Below are positions 24,120 to 38,500 of a DNA stretch of 64,000 nt, piece after piece (positions within the stretch are counted from its first letter, which is position 1; every line of letters starts with the position of its first letter). Under the pieces are notes generated by a model. The model saw only the letters and a list, made by a program, of their open reading frames with translations, did not search any database and was not told the DNA's origin. The DNA comes from Amaranthus tricolor (Eukaryota; Streptophyta; Magnoliopsida; Caryophyllales; Amaranthaceae): assembly GCF_026212465.1 (NCBI RefSeq), contig NC_080055.1:23960291-24024290 (forward strand), read 5' to 3'. A program made the position numbers and the translations under genes.

Positions 24120-26580
24120 GATTGATGATTACTAGATATTGTGCAACAATTTCATATACTTTCTCCATTTCTGAAATACTCGTATCCTAGTGATATATTA
24201 TGCGAAAAATGTCACTATCAGTAGCATGTATAATAAAGTGGAAAAAGTACTAGTATATGCAAATCCAATGAAGTAAAACTCCAACTAGTACAGTTTCCGA
24301 AGATTGCCACATTTCACATTAGAAATATTTTTTATTAAAAGGTAGGCCGAAGGAATAGTAGTACTTGTTCTTCAACTGAGATAAGATAAAATATGATTCT
24401 CAGATGAAATAATTAGATAACTGAGATAAGGAATAGTAGTACTTGTTCTTCAACTGAGATAGTATATGTATTTTTTTTATCTTTAGTCACTAATAAACAA
24501 TTTATGCGATCATAATTCAAATTTTTCTTCCCTTATATTGGTGTAAAAAGTATGCGAAATTGTCAATGATAAACTGACTTTTTATTGTTGAAAATAAATT
24601 CATCTATTGTTTAGTTTTGAATAAACTCAATTAATGTAATAATATGTATAATTGCTGAAAATAAATCTAATTATTTTTTATTTACTTTAATTGCTTGAGT
24701 TGCAAAGAATATATAAACAGTATTATAAACAACAAGTGAATATAATTTATTTTTTGCATACCGATTGGTGAATTTGTTTAAAAAGAAACACCAACTACAT
24801 ACATTCCGATAATGTTAATACCATCTCTAACTTGCATTATTATAGTGTAATTGTAAGACTCACATGAGTACAAAGACAACGGAAACGAATCTAAAACCTT
24901 ATCTGAAAAAAATATTATTTGCTCCAACAAAGACAAGACTTGATTCTTAAACATAAGAGTATTGTAGTACGTAAAATTTTAAATAGTAATACAATAGGAT
25001 GATCATGGATCGAGTCCATTCATACTTGGATCCAGACCCTAAAAGTATGAAAATTTGGACTCAGACCAAATACCGTCGAATTTGACTGGTCTAGGGTCTT
25101 AAACGGATCCTAAATGAATCTTATTAATACTATAATGGGTTTATAGATTGTATATAAAGCTAAACCGAGTCTAAATAAATATAGAATCATGTTTAGAACG
25201 AATTTAAAGTTGATTTTGAGTTGTGTAATATAATTAATCGGATATAGATAGAGTCTAAAGAGAGGGTCTGAGTTGAATCTGGGTCTGAATCTGGGTCTAA
25301 AAACCCTTATTCTATTTATTTTTAGACACTGAACCGAACTCAAAACCTATAAATAAGAAGGGATTTAAGGTGGGTCTAATATATTCTTGGACCCATAACT
25401 ATCTGTATTCTATATTTCTATACATGACTTTGAATAAGCAAGTAAATTGACAGTTGATTCACACTAGGGCGATGCGATTATGTAGAGCCAAGGGAAAGTA
25501 CATCTAATCTAACATCTGTTTTCTCATATCTGTACCATATGTAAGCAAAAATTGCAACGGTCAAGACTCAAGAGTATAAACTCTAACCGCGTCACTATTG
25601 ATTGTCACACCACCTTTTAATTCGAATTTTTCTATTTATGTGCTAATCCTAAAATTTCGACTTTTCCACGTGATATACAATTAATTTTTTAATCCACGCA
25701 GTGACATTGGCCTTTTAACATTCCATGTGATAAACACAAGGCCGGAATTTTTTTTTTAACTTTAACATAATGATATTTTTTTTAAAAAAATTGTCGTGAT
25801 CACTTTAATTGATCACATATTTCAAATTCAGTTAAAATAAGTACTAATTTAACCAAAAACTTAATATTTTATCTACCACAAGGAAATTTTGGATGTTAAA
25901 GTTCACCACGCGAATTTAAAAAAATTTCAACTCTTTTAATATCATACATATAATTTAAAATTTAAATTTTATCATTTTTTGAATCGTTTTTAAATCTTTA
26001 TGCAAAGTTTTAATTTAAATATTATCATTCATAATCATGTGAGAGATCGTCTCTCGATAAGATGACCTCGAGAAGCCTATAGAGAATGTTTGGCAAACAA
26101 CTAGTAGCTGGTAGCCTAGTAGCCTAGTAGCTAATTGCATTGACTGATTTGACCTGTTAATTTTATTGACTGTTCGACCAGCTGATTTTGAACCCGTTAC
26201 TATGAGTAATTTGTTCAAAAATAAATTATTCATAATAATAAGCTATTTTAACTAAATAATTTACTAAACATTAGCATTAAATGGCTTGACCATCCAATCC
26301 TCTATTTATATCAATATAAATTAAAATTGACTAATAAGCTATTTCGCCAAATGCCAAATAGAAGAACTAAAGCAATGTATAAGATGCGCCCGGTTTGATA
26401 AAAAAAAAAGATTGTTATTTTACTCCATGTCATGTGAAACCAGGCCCGATTCTCATCTTTAACCAACACCTGAGTTCGACTTATTTGATGGATTTAACAC
26501 TGACAAATTTTGCCCCTTTTTTTGTTTCATCCTTTTCATTCCAACCATTACCCAGATTCCAAATATCTACTATTACAATC
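24120..26580. other. Intergenic region between DUF599 and TMEM192-like genes
   Basis: No gene is recognisable. At 25010-25400 the words GGATCCAGACCC, GGGTCTGAATC and GGACCC recur in both orientations, like a decayed relative of the MITE at 23083. At 26038-26078 a GTGAGAGATCGTCTCTCG stub belongs to the GAGACGGTCTC family. At about 26086-26363 ends reading TGTTTGGCAAACAAC and, reversed, TATTTGGCATTTGGCG suggest another old MITE. A (CT)n run of about 20 bp lies at 26650-26672, inside intron 1 just downstream of the first exon of the next gene. Confidence 0.45.
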
Positions 26581-29500
26581 ATGCCAAACACTCGCAATTC
26601 TTCATCGCCTACTACCGCCGAAGAAAACCTGTAAATCTCTCTACCTTTCCCTCTCTCTCTCTCTCTCTCTCTTTCGCTCTTTCTCAATCTCTTCTTTATG
26701 GTTTCAGTTTTCTTCTTCGATATTTTTTATGCCATAATTGATGCGTAATGTTGTTTTTCCGAATTTTATTTTTCAAATATTAGTCTTTTTTTGCATTGAT
26801 AGATTACAGAAATTGTCAAATCCATTCATCGGTGTGGTTAATTTTTGGTGCAATTTAAAATTTGATGAAAGTTAAATTTCTCTACTACGCCAGTTTTGTT
26901 GTTTAAAATGGAGTGTAAAAATTGATATTTATGTAAATAAAATTATTTTATTTAGTTATAGGTTATTGTTGATTGAGATTTCACCGAGATTGATCTTTAG
27001 CTTGTTGGTTAAGCGCAATTATGTGTTTGAACTTGGAATTGTAACTTGTAAGTGTAGGATTTGCAATTAGTGTGAATTAGGAAAGTGAGCAAATTAATAT
27101 GAAAAACATCTATTTAATTTAAGAAGTAGTGGCTTTATTACTTTATATAATATAATTTGCAATTTTTAGTTCAGCTATAATTGTTTAAATCAAGTAGTGA
27201 GCAAATTAGTCTCTTCAAGTAAGATTTTAACCGTAAAGACTAAGTTTACAGTATACCTTTTGACTAAATTTTGGTGCCTTTCTCTGACTTTGATCTGTTC
27301 TTGTTAGGTTCTTGGATATACTGAATGATGCTCCTTTAGCTGCGCATCGAAAGCCTACCAGGATTTATGGAAGTATATTCTATTGTTTCTTTTTGGCAAG
27401 TGAACTCTACTTATTGAATTTTTGACTTATCAGATCAATGTAGACATATGATACAAAAGATGTCTTCAGTTAATTTTGAATTAATGAGTTACCAGCTAAT
27501 TTTTGAATATCTGTAATGACAAATTTCTTCTAATTTTTGATCCTGTTCTATATGAATTTATTCTAAAGAAAAATCTACATGTATTTATTCTAAAGAAAAA
27601 TCTACATGCCTTTGGTTCAAAGTTAAACGATTCATTGAGAACGTTGTTTCATCAAAAGTTATCTTTGTTAGGCACAAAATCACGACAATGTAAAAGTAGT
27701 GTTTTTTAAACTCTATAGGCTGTTGGTTGTTTCAAAATCCTTGTAAAGCCTTTGGAACTCTTGGAATTTTAGACGCAATAAATTTTGAAAATACAAAAGT
27801 ACACACCTTAATCTGTTGATTGGATTGATTCTTAAAAACATTTTCTTATTGCTATTTTGCTAATTATAAATCCTAATTTGATGTTACTTTTCTTAGGCAG
27901 GTTACGCCACCGTTGGGATTGGAGCCCCATGGATTTTTGAACCTCTTGATGCCTGGATCTCACCACTTCTTTGCAGTTGCAATGTTATTCTTTTACTGAT
28001 CACAGGTACATCCAAGTAAATTTATCTCATATAGGGCTATATATGTCATCTTGCTAAGAATTGTTGAATTTGTTCATCTACTTGGTCTTTTGGCTGACAA
28101 GATATTTCTTCATTTCCTTTTTATTAAAATTAGCCATAAAAAAGTTTTTAAAATTTTCCTTTCTAAATTTATTTAATAATTAAGATGGGTCCAAAGGTTA
28201 ACTATAAAATTATTGTAAAACAATGTAAAATTTATGTCAATTTTTCATTAAAAAAAAAAAAACTTTGGAGATCTAAGTTTATGATCAATACATTCCACAT
28301 GGGCCTTACCCTATCCTACCCGAAGGGCTAAGGGCTCTAAAGCCCCTCCCTACCCTCCCCTACCCTATGAATACTTTTGTTTTTCTTATGTTCTTAGTTA
28401 AGGACTATTGGGTGTAGAAGATGTGGTGCAAGAAGTTGCAGCTTAAATGGGAAATCAAATTCCATTTTTAGTTAAGGTAATATTTGTAGACCCAAACACT
28501 CACTTTACATAATTATATCTTGAATATGAATATTAATTATCGGGTCTATATATGGGTTTTGGTTATTGGTTGATAATATTCTAAAATGAATGTTAGTGAC
28601 TACAGTAGATAAGGTGCATGACAAGGAAATTGGGAAATTGGGGTTATAGAGCCTAGTAACAAGGCACATGCACAAGGCACAAGTACGAGGCTTGTGCCTC
28701 ATTGAAGTTAGGCGCCCTGTATGAAAAGTTTAAGCAAAAGTGTTCAAAGTTTTTCTGTTGAGCTTATGATGTGCTTTGGTGCGCCTTTTGGTGTGCTCTG
28801 ACTTTTTGTACCTCAAGTAAGCCTCTGATGCCTTAAGTGCACCTCTTCAAAATGTAAATTATAAAAATAGCAATTTGAGGGTCCTAAACAAATATTAAAA
28901 ACCATCAATTCAGGCTATTGGTTATTAAAAAGCTGAGAAAGGGTCAAACTTAAGACCTTTGATATTGAGTGGCTTGTATTTAACCAATAGGCTAGCAGTG
29001 CAATAGAGCATACACTTCAGAAAAAGTCATAAAATGTGTAAAACAATTTTACTTGAACTCATTTTTTGGTTTTTGTATGGTTCAGTTAAACCCACTAAAC
29101 CAATACTAAAGCCGCCCTTGGGAGTAAACCTTCAAATAAACAAGCTTTAAGCAACCATGAAATAAATATGGTTTTATTTGCTATCTTGGACAAGCTCTGT
29201 CAAGTGCTTTCTTTCTTTTTTTTTTTTTATTTTTTTTATAGAATTATATACTCTTTGTTCAAGCTTGAGCTTTATAGATAATGAGTTAAGCAAATTTTTC
29301 ATTGACAACAATCACTTTTATCATGTTGGCAGGGATCTTTCAACAATATCTTGTGTACCAAGTGCAGAAGATACGATTACAGGTACTATGCTGATCCTTC
29401 CCTTAGCTCCCCATTGATGAGAGTCCTGTTAAGGTATTGTGTTCACTTTATGCCGGCCAAAAGATGTAATAGAGCGATAGGAATAGGAAGATTTGTATTG

Positions 29501-32500
29501 TTTTATAGTTTTGTTTTTGTTTAAATCAACACATCTATCAGAAAATTTGGATCCTTTTGTAAAGAATGGATTTGTTGATCAGTATATAAACATTATTTTG
29601 TTTAGACTTCATAGTTCTCTTTATACTCTTAATTTGTGAAAATTTTGACATCTTATGCTACCTTTTTTCTTAAATGTACAAGGCGACTTATTTTTTTGTG
29701 TGTTCTAATTGCTTATCTATAATTTTTGTTAGGGTTACTACATACTCAGCCAGAAGTTGAAGCATATTGTTCGTCTACCATTTGCAACAATTTCATATGG
29801 TATGTGTGCATGTCTGGTGTTGTTTCTTGAAGATCTGCTAACGCATTTTGATCTTTTTATTCTCATCTCTAGCTGGCAATTTTTTTTAATAACAATCTTA
29901 ATCATCTGGTCAATTCTGCTGACTACACCAGAATGCCCAATATTACTTGTAATTCTTTTCGTTTCAAGACTCAACACTTTAAAACTCAACATATTCTCCT
30001 TAGAAAATATAAGCAAGAGTGATTGTTCTCTTGTTCATGTTCATGTTGTGCTACTGATTGCCTAAATGGTAAGAATGTTACGACATCAACAATAAAGGTA
30101 TACATATAGATGTTCTAAAAGTTCCATTGGAGACAAATTGAGTTAGAGGATAACTAATGTGGCCTCTAAGAAGAAGAATTATGGAGAATATAGGAAAATG
30201 GTAGAACATAGTAGAAGAATACATAATAGAATGAAGAATGGGAGAGGGAGAGAGAGAAAGTGAGAGTTGTAGAGAGTATTTTTTGTTATTTCTTGAATTC
30301 CAAAATTTAACCCAAAGCTTTTTTTTGATAAATACTGTTAAAAAACTAGTATTATGTGCCTAGCACATGATTACTAAATCTTCGATAACATTCCACCCCT
30401 TTCAAAAAGATTTGTCCTCAAATCTAGTCTAGAACTGAAAATTCGAAGGATAAATGAGTGCTCAAACAAAAAGAGACCAAAATTTCTAGATAATGCAGAT
30501 GCAATAAGAAGGGTAGCAGTAAAATTCAGCTAAGGATACTGTAAGAAAATCTCTTTGGCAAGTTGCGAATTCAATAGCTAGTCGTCAATGCTTCGCAACA
30601 ACATCCTCAAAGGTTTGCTTGAACTCAAACATGGTGCAGAAATAGAACCAAATTCCATTAATGCTGTCGTGTTGCTTAAGCAAAAGTAATTTGATTTTTG
30701 TATCACATCCTTTTAGAACATGCATGCTTCACATTCTTCCAATATCCTCATTTTTTCTAGCCATGATGGAACAACAAACAATCGGTATATGAATGGAGAA
30801 CAGTAGACTTCATTATAATAATGGACAGTGAAGCCAACATCAATGCAACTGCTTTTCTAACTTCAAAAGGGTCAAATATGTGCCTTTCTCGACTCTTCAA
30901 ATGAATAAACACTGGATTTCAGATGCTGGCTCTGGAGAATACATAAGTACATGACAGTCTAAATCGAAACAATGAGCTACTTGCTCTAACTCCACACAAC
31001 TTGGACCAACTGTCCTAATGACCATCAAGGTATCAAATCCAGTATGACCTACATTTGACTCAAGGTCTGCAATAAAAGACATCTTTCCAGGGTGAAATAC
31101 AAAGACCAAATAAGCCCCCAAATCTAAGAAAAGTTAGGTTTAAAATATGCTTTACAACTTGCATAAAGTCTATCATTGCTATCCAAACTGATCCATCATT
31201 GAACAAACAATACGTTCCCCAACTTTGTTCTCTATAGTCAAGATATGCATCACATTGTTCTTTCAACTCCATTTACATAAGAAATCTAGTAAGTTCATGA
31301 ACATTTCTTATGTTATTCAAGCTTTTCTCATTATTATTAACTTCACCATTGGACAAAAAGAGTTCTAATTGATGCCGTGGTTGATAATGAAACCTTCAAT
31401 ATTCACATCAAGAACATTATCATTGGATAAAGAATTCTTAATTGTCTACCTTCAATAACTTCATTAAAAATCTTTATTGTTTGAAACTGTTGAACTTACT
31501 TGAATGGTAGTTGATTAAAGCATTTTTCCAAATATCTCCAACGCAATCACATAATTATTTTATTCGTCATTTGCCACAATAGTTTTATATTTGTCACAGC
31601 TTTGCTTGCATTTGTGCTCAACAATTGGCTTATAACGCCATTTGCACAATCCCTTATCCAACTATCAAAACATTCAACAATCAAAAGCTTTTTAAATGAT
31701 TTGGTTATCTTTAGGTTGTGAGTTGGTTCTTCAAGTTGAAGGGTGTTGTAAATATCAATACTTCTCATGTTGTAATGCACGTAGAAGCAAGAACTAGTTC
31801 ACAAATGAAATATAAAATTGCCAAAACTTAAGGATTTGACTTCAAATTTTGTTGAACAGGTTGTGTGAAAAGTATTGATAGTTTCACTTTCAATATAGAA
31901 GAGAAGGATGAAAGAAGGGTTTTGTTGCTCTTGATAATAATGTTAGAGGACAATCAATATGACTTCTAAGAAAAAAATATCAAGAATAAAGGGAAAATAA
32001 TAGAAGACAGTAGAATTAGACATAGAGAGAAATGTTTTTTTTGTTGTTTCTTGAATTCCAAAATTCTGTAAAAAGCTATTATTGATACAACGAGAAAACT
32101 ACCATTATTTTCCTAGCACATGACTACTAAATCTCCTATTATAAATTGTTTGGGTATATGTGCATTAATGGAGATAAAACTCAGAACAAGAGTGTCTTTT
32201 GGCAGAGGGTCAATTGTAGTCTATCAGTGAAGAACAAATGACTTAGTTTACGTATTATTTTACAAATTTGATCATCACAGAATACTGAAATGGTCATTGT
32301 TATACCCACCTTGCAGTAACCTCCAAATTTCCAAAATTCAGTCCTCTTTGTCATTTAACTATCTACTTTCACAATCCTAAGTTACGAATATGTCATAAAA
32401 CTTGAAAACCAAAGGAATTAATGAGAAGTGAGCTTATTATTTTCTTAATATACAAATCTCTTCTCCAATTATCACATTTTTCATCTGAATAATTGTATGT

Positions 32501-35500
32501 GGTATTTGTCTTGATTAATTATCTTTACTGGTTTAAAAAAGTTCTGTTGAGTATGATGAATAGAGAAAGTATTTGAAGTGCTTACTAGTCAATGGAAAGT
32601 GTTTTAAACTAAGTTTTGGAATAACAAAATGCAAGATTCTTAAATTATGGAATAAATAACCAATTGGTTTATCGAAGGAACTCCTTGATCATTTTGAATT
32701 TGTAATATTGTTCCAAATGTGAGAGCCTTTTGGCCACAATATAGAAAATTCAAAGGGACAGTGGGTTCTGGATACACAAGTATTCTCGATATTTTATAGC
32801 CGTGCTCACTTTTGCCCTTAAATTTTATGTTTTTTTTCTGTTTGGTGATGTAATCTATGTTTGCAAAAGATTTAACTCATGGTTCTTGGAACAATTTTGT
32901 AGGGACTGCTGGGATGCTGCTTCTTGTGGCCTGGGAACCAAAAATTAGTTTCTTGTCATCGTCTGCAACACTTAGGTATGCTTGATATTCAACTTGATGC
33001 CTGTTCTTTAGGGCTTCAATCACTGCATAAATTCAAAAGTGTTGCTAGTGTACAAAGCGTCCCATAGAGCTGACATCATCATACCAATACTGCATGTCTA
33101 GTTTTCTCAAGAAAAATTTTCCCTCCAAAATGAAATGATGATATCTTTTTATTATTTTATATTTATTTCATGACATTAACTACACAATTATCCACGTTGA
33201 TTTTTTTAATTGATTGAATATTTAGTAAGCTTTTTTCAATGCTATTGTTATTATTACTATATTTGTATATTTAATTTAATAATTATCCTATGAAATTAAT
33301 GACAATAGCAACACTATATTTTTATTTTTCATAAATTAATCAGAAACAAGTCTTGTATGAGAGTGTCTTTTAATGAGATAAGCCTATTAAATTAACCTAT
33401 GTCTCTAATTCTTTACTTCAAAATTGTAAGTGATTACTTTAAGGATATAAGTGATCACTTTATGACTATAAAAATGATCATAAGACTATAAGATTGTAAG
33501 TGATCACTTTAGGGTTATAAAGGATCACTTTAAGACTATAAAATGTTCACTTTAAAAATATTAGCGATCACTTTTAAGGTTATAATTTGGCACTTTAATT
33601 TCGTAAGTGTACAATGGGCCAATCCAATAGAGATGATCTCACCGTGAGATCGTCTCATTTGAGAATTTGTGTATTAGAATTAACTATTAAAGTCGTGCAC
33701 CACACGGTTATTATATAGTTAATATCTAAGAATATCGACGTGTATAGCAACAGAAGCATATGCCATTATTTACATTTGTATTTGTTATTCTGCTTTTGTT
33801 TTTGGGTTATTGGATATAACTTTTCTTTATTAAAGAGTTGCACTTTCAAAATTGGTTCATTCTTGATAGATCACAGGTTCCAGCAATTGGTTTTTTACCC
33901 ATTCATGTGAGCTTACGTGCTTGATAAAGTTAGTCCTGCACTATGTTGGAATTTGGGGAGATACGTTTTATACACCCTTGTTCTGGAAAAGTGATATGAT
34001 ATAGCTGACTCTTTATTGAGCACTATAAGACTATCTGAGTGATAGAACAAGAAGACGAAGCAGGGAAGTCTTCACATAAAGAATTATAGAACAAAGAAAT
34101 AAAAGAATGGGTTTGTTTTATTACTGAAAATTGATAAGAAAGTAAACCTTCATGTGCTTCCAAACTCCTAAACAAGACTAATTTCTTAATTCTTCACTAA
34201 ACCAAACTCAACCGACCCCTACACCACTATATGTATACAGAGGATCCCACAAAACAGAAACCAAAACTAATTTTAAACCATAAACCAAAAGACCAAACTA
34301 CCCTTACTAATCCCTCTTCATGTTTGGTTATGTGAGTCATATCATTGGCCATTGCCCAAACAACCCTGTCCTCCAGGTGGGTAGATTGTATCTTGGGGTA
34401 CGGCAATGAATGGAAGTAAATGTTGCTCAAATTGGGCGAGAATCTCTTGATTGTATGATGTCATTATGTGCCGTATCTTCTTGCTCAGAACCCATATCCA
34501 TGAAGCAACTTGCTATGGAATACTTTTCAATAAAACTGAAATTCTGAATACAACACTGTAATTTTTGGAGTTGAATGAAGAATTATGAAAATTACAAGCC
34601 CAACTAAAATTAAAAGGATTGGTAGCCATTGAAAGGCCTTGTCCTCCAGATAAAGAAAAGTGGATGGATGGGCTAGGTTTATGAATTGGGTAAGAGACAA
34701 TAATCAAAAATCTTAACAAGTGGGAACCATGCCTGTATCTAGATTGAAAGGAAATGTCGCAATTCTTGAATTTCTTTGCCTTGTGAATCCAAACGGGCTG
34801 GCTGTGTGGGAGCCATGCCTGAATCTGATATCAAATGATATAGATGACTCTTGATTGAGCACTGTAAGACTGATTGAGTGATCCATCTAGAAAGCAAAGC
34901 AGAGAAGTATTACTGTAGATAAAGAATTATAGAACAAAAGCATTCGAGAACAAGACTAATTTCTTAATTTTTTGCTAGACAAAATTCAACAGACCCCTAC
35001 ACCACTACGTGTACACAGAGGATCGCACAAAAGCAGAAACCAAAACTAATCTAAAATGACAAACTACCCTTACCGACCCCATTTCCTATTTGGTTACGTG
35101 AGTCATATCATAATATTTAGTCATCTGTTAGAGGTATATATAATTTTTATGTCCATTTATATTCTTTGTGTTTGCAAATTGCTCGTGAATGTTGATAAAT
35201 GTAGTATTTAACCAGCATTTCAGGGGTTTGTGGATTCAGAAGTCCCCCCCTTGATTCATATTCAATTGTCAGGAACTGACAGTGAGTCTTACTTGACTGC
35301 TTTATTATGTAGTGCATCCAATCCAGGCTTACTCTGGTTGTTCCGTTCTAGATTGGAGTCTTAAAGAGATTTTCAGGCTTGAAACTCATTCGTGTTCAAT
35401 AAAAGATTTTGTTGGTTTTCTAGAAGAGATGTAGATATTTTTAAAGTTGCATTTTATGCTTTTCTTCCTCTCCCTCTGAAATCTGGATTCTGGTGGTCAA

Positions 35501-38500
35501 CTTTCGGTCATCATAAGTAAATTAATCTCAATGTCGATGAAAATTCTGGAAAGAACCATTTGAATTTTAATTGACCACCAGTGGTATAGTGGTTAGTATT
35601 CTTTCCTGAATGACTATGATACCTTTTGAAGTATGAGAGTGGACTGCCTCTGATGATAGAAAACTTTGGATAAAGAAGAGTGAAGACCTAAATATTTAGT
35701 AGAACAATGTATCATTAGAAGAAATGTTAGGACTTAGCAGTAACCAACTCTGATTTTCTGCAGTCAAACTGGAGCGAATTTTATTTTATTTTATTTTTTT
35801 TTTTTTTGAGGAGAACGAATGTAATGTCTAGATCAGTGACTTCTCTGTTAAGTGATACTGCTAAAGTCTTGATTGTTTTCATTTTTATTTAGGAACTAAG
35901 TTGGGACCGTGTTATGCACTATGCTTCCTTCTTAAATGCCAAAATATTAATTCATCATGGCTTTCTTACTCTTACCTGTCATGTTTGCAGGATTGTGATG
36001 CTAGTTGAAGTAATTATTGCTGGCTCTTTTATGACTGCCTACATTAGTAAGTATGCTTCTCTTTGGGCATCTCTTTGTTTGGGGGTGTGTTTGTGTTGAA
36101 CTTAGCTGAACATAAGTATGTTTTATATTAGCTGAACTGAACTTTATACACTCCAATTCAACCTTGTAATCAAGTTTTTAATCACAAGAGATCGGAAAGC
36201 CATCCTATATAGTTCGGATTATTCTTGTATGATAGTTGCATATTTTTCTAATATTTTGCTGAAGTGAGCTCAGTTAAAGTTGAAACTTGAAACTAAACTT
36301 ATTGGTTACTGTAAGAACAAAAAATCCTGTTTGCTTTTCTTCCCTTGCAGCAAACACACTATGTTATTCAGTTCAAAGGATTTCAACATCTTGTAGGAAT
36401 TTTCTCATATCACACACTTGTGTGCATGGTCACTCACTTGTTGTGTGGGACAACACTACTCCAGTAATCATATTGTTTAAGGGGAGATCTAAGCTAACTA
36501 GTTGATGGAGCAATCAAATTTTCTGCGAGTGTTACTCGAGACGATTAAAAATAATAAAGGAAATTTGTGTGGATGTTGAGTTATTTTGGTTCACTTGATA
36601 TAGTTTCCAAGACTTTGTTCATCAAGAATCTTAATATCCTTGCTTTAGCTTAGTGCTTGTGCGAATGAGTGTTATTTTGAGTTGTTCTTCTGCAGAATGG
36701 ATTACGTGAGACCGTCAGACTGATAATTTAACCTGTTTATCAGGCTATGTTCACCAATATAATTCATTAAATTCTCAGCCAGATGTGTTAAAATCATTAT
36801 ACACTCCACTTCAACCATCAAGCTCGCTGGAAGGTTTAAGGTAGGACAAAGATAAAATGCTTGATGTTTCATATGGAGACACTTGAAAGTCTGAGATTGA
36901 TCTCTATTTGGTGGAACAGGTATCATGATGGAAGGCTTTCTGATCAGCAAATGGCATTGCTGCAGTACCAACGAGAAAACATTCATTTTCTTTGTGAGGA
37001 GGTAATTGTATACTCATATCCTCAGCCTTTTAGTGTTAAGTTTTACATACTCCCTCCATTCTTCCACAATTTGCCTCGTTTTCTAATTGAGTCCTCCCAT
37101 TTATTTTCCCTTGTTTCCTTATTTGGAAATTGATCATACCACTTTCTTTTAATTTCTTCCATACATTTCAAACTCTCCTTTAATATCGTTCACACAATTT
37201 AATCTCTCTCTTCTTTGAATACCAAATTTCGACCTTCTCCTTAAAATGTCTCATTTGTGCTACACAGTGCAAATTCATAGAGATGAACGATTACATAGCT
37301 ATTTCATCTGTGGTTAAGGAAAATACATTTAAGTAAAGGCTGATAGTTTTTTACTATGATTGGATGTTTTATTAATTATAATCAAGCTTAGATGGTATTT
37401 GCCAACTGCTTATCTGGCTCTACACCCAAGCCTTCAAGATCAAACTTATTAGAAATTTATGTTGGTAATTGGAGCTCTAGACAATCTCAGGATTTTGATT
37501 CTGAAGCTTTTTTAACTAGAAGAATATTAGGGACAAGAAGTCCAAAGGAAACCTTTGCATGTTTTTTGCTGTGACATTATATGGCATAACAAAGGCAAAG
37601 AAATGATTTGGTGTTCAATAATCATCATCATAATTGCGGTTAGAAAAATTATATTTGAGTAGCTGCTACGTGTCTTGCAATATGCTACATTCATTGTTCC
37701 ATAAGGTTTTTTCTTCATCGTAGTATATTGTATCATAAACTTGAACATATGAAGGGTAGAATTGTACGAAATGAACCTAACCAGAATTTTAATTTGCAAC
37801 CTGCCTGTTTGTTATCTGAAAATTAATTGAAAAAGTAAATTGAGACAAGTTATCTAATAGACATGATATTCACCAAAATTACATTGTGATCTAAAAGGGT
37901 GAATATTCGAACCGAAAGATAATAGATGTTTGGATAATAAAAACGGACATGGACTCGGATTTTAGTAACCCAAACCCAAATTATATCCAATGTTGATCCA
38001 ACCAAGTCCGAGTTAAACCCATTGAAAATCAAAGTCGATCCAACGTTTAAAACTCATAAGCGAATTATGATTGACTCGACTATTAACCGACCTTGACCGA
38101 GACTGAGCTCTTGAATTACCAACTCGAATGGAAATTTGAACCAATGTTAAATCAACGTGGAAAAACTTTAAAATGGTGAAACACAACTCATTTTGTAACC
38201 AACTTTATTTTGACTTGAACTAATTGTGAATTATTTGTCTTCAATTCAAGATGCATGTGTTAACTAACCCATATATGACCCGAGTTAAAAGATGTGTGAC
38301 TTTGAACCCATCAAGTGCTTGATTATCTTATATGTAACCCAAATTAATTATCTGATAATTTTTGCAATATATTTTGTTATTTGTTTGTATGAAATTGTGT
38401 AACATTGCACATATTTCTTTTATTGAATTTGACTAACCTGATCTGTATCTTCTACCTCGTTTTTTAAACCGAGCATGTACAACCCAAAATCAATTATGTA

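Larger units (their letters stand above)
30141..32143 (-). mobile_element. Short non-autonomous LTR retroelement in intron 5
   Basis: Direct repeats at 30141-30390 and 31941-32143 share GTTAGAGGA at one end and CACATGA-TACTAAATCT at the other. The 5-bp AATTG flanks the pair (30136-30140 and 32144-32148). On the - strand the primer-binding site beside the 5' LTR reads TATTATCAAGAGC (31928-31940), a decayed form of the initiator-Met type TGGTATCAGAGC. A purine run AAAGGGGTGGAA lies just before the 3' LTR (about 30391-30402). It is preceded by a GATTTGAGGACAAATCTTTTTG phrase common at the end of gypsy polyproteins. The 1.55 kb interior has only short frames without recognisable domains. Confidence 0.82.
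33997..35110 (-). mobile_element. TRIM-like mini LTR retroelement in intron 6
   Basis: The 1.1 kb element has LTRs at 33997-34344 and 34836-35110 with TGATAT...ATATCA ends. The flanks are TGATA (33992-33996) and TAATA (35111-35115), a 5-bp duplication with one change. On the - strand the 5' LTR (right copy) is followed by TTTGATATCAGA (about 34824-34835), close to the initiator-Met primer site. A CTGGAGGACAGGGTTG phrase, common near the end of gypsy pol, sits before the 3' LTR. The left LTR has about 70 bp more than the right. The inner 491 bp encode nothing recognisable. Confidence 0.8.

Noticed and set aside
29178..29417. Open frame containing TMEM192-like exon 4 in a different phase
   Set aside because: The exon's true phase, set by the neighbouring exons, gives GIFQQYLVYQVQKIRLQ; the listed frame is a shadow.
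35574..35640. tRNA-like sequence (TGGTATAGTGG, a perfect A-box, followed by TTAGTATTC)
   Set aside because: No B-box, no acceptor pairing and no foldable anticodon arm; at best a decayed tRNA-derived fragment in intron 6.
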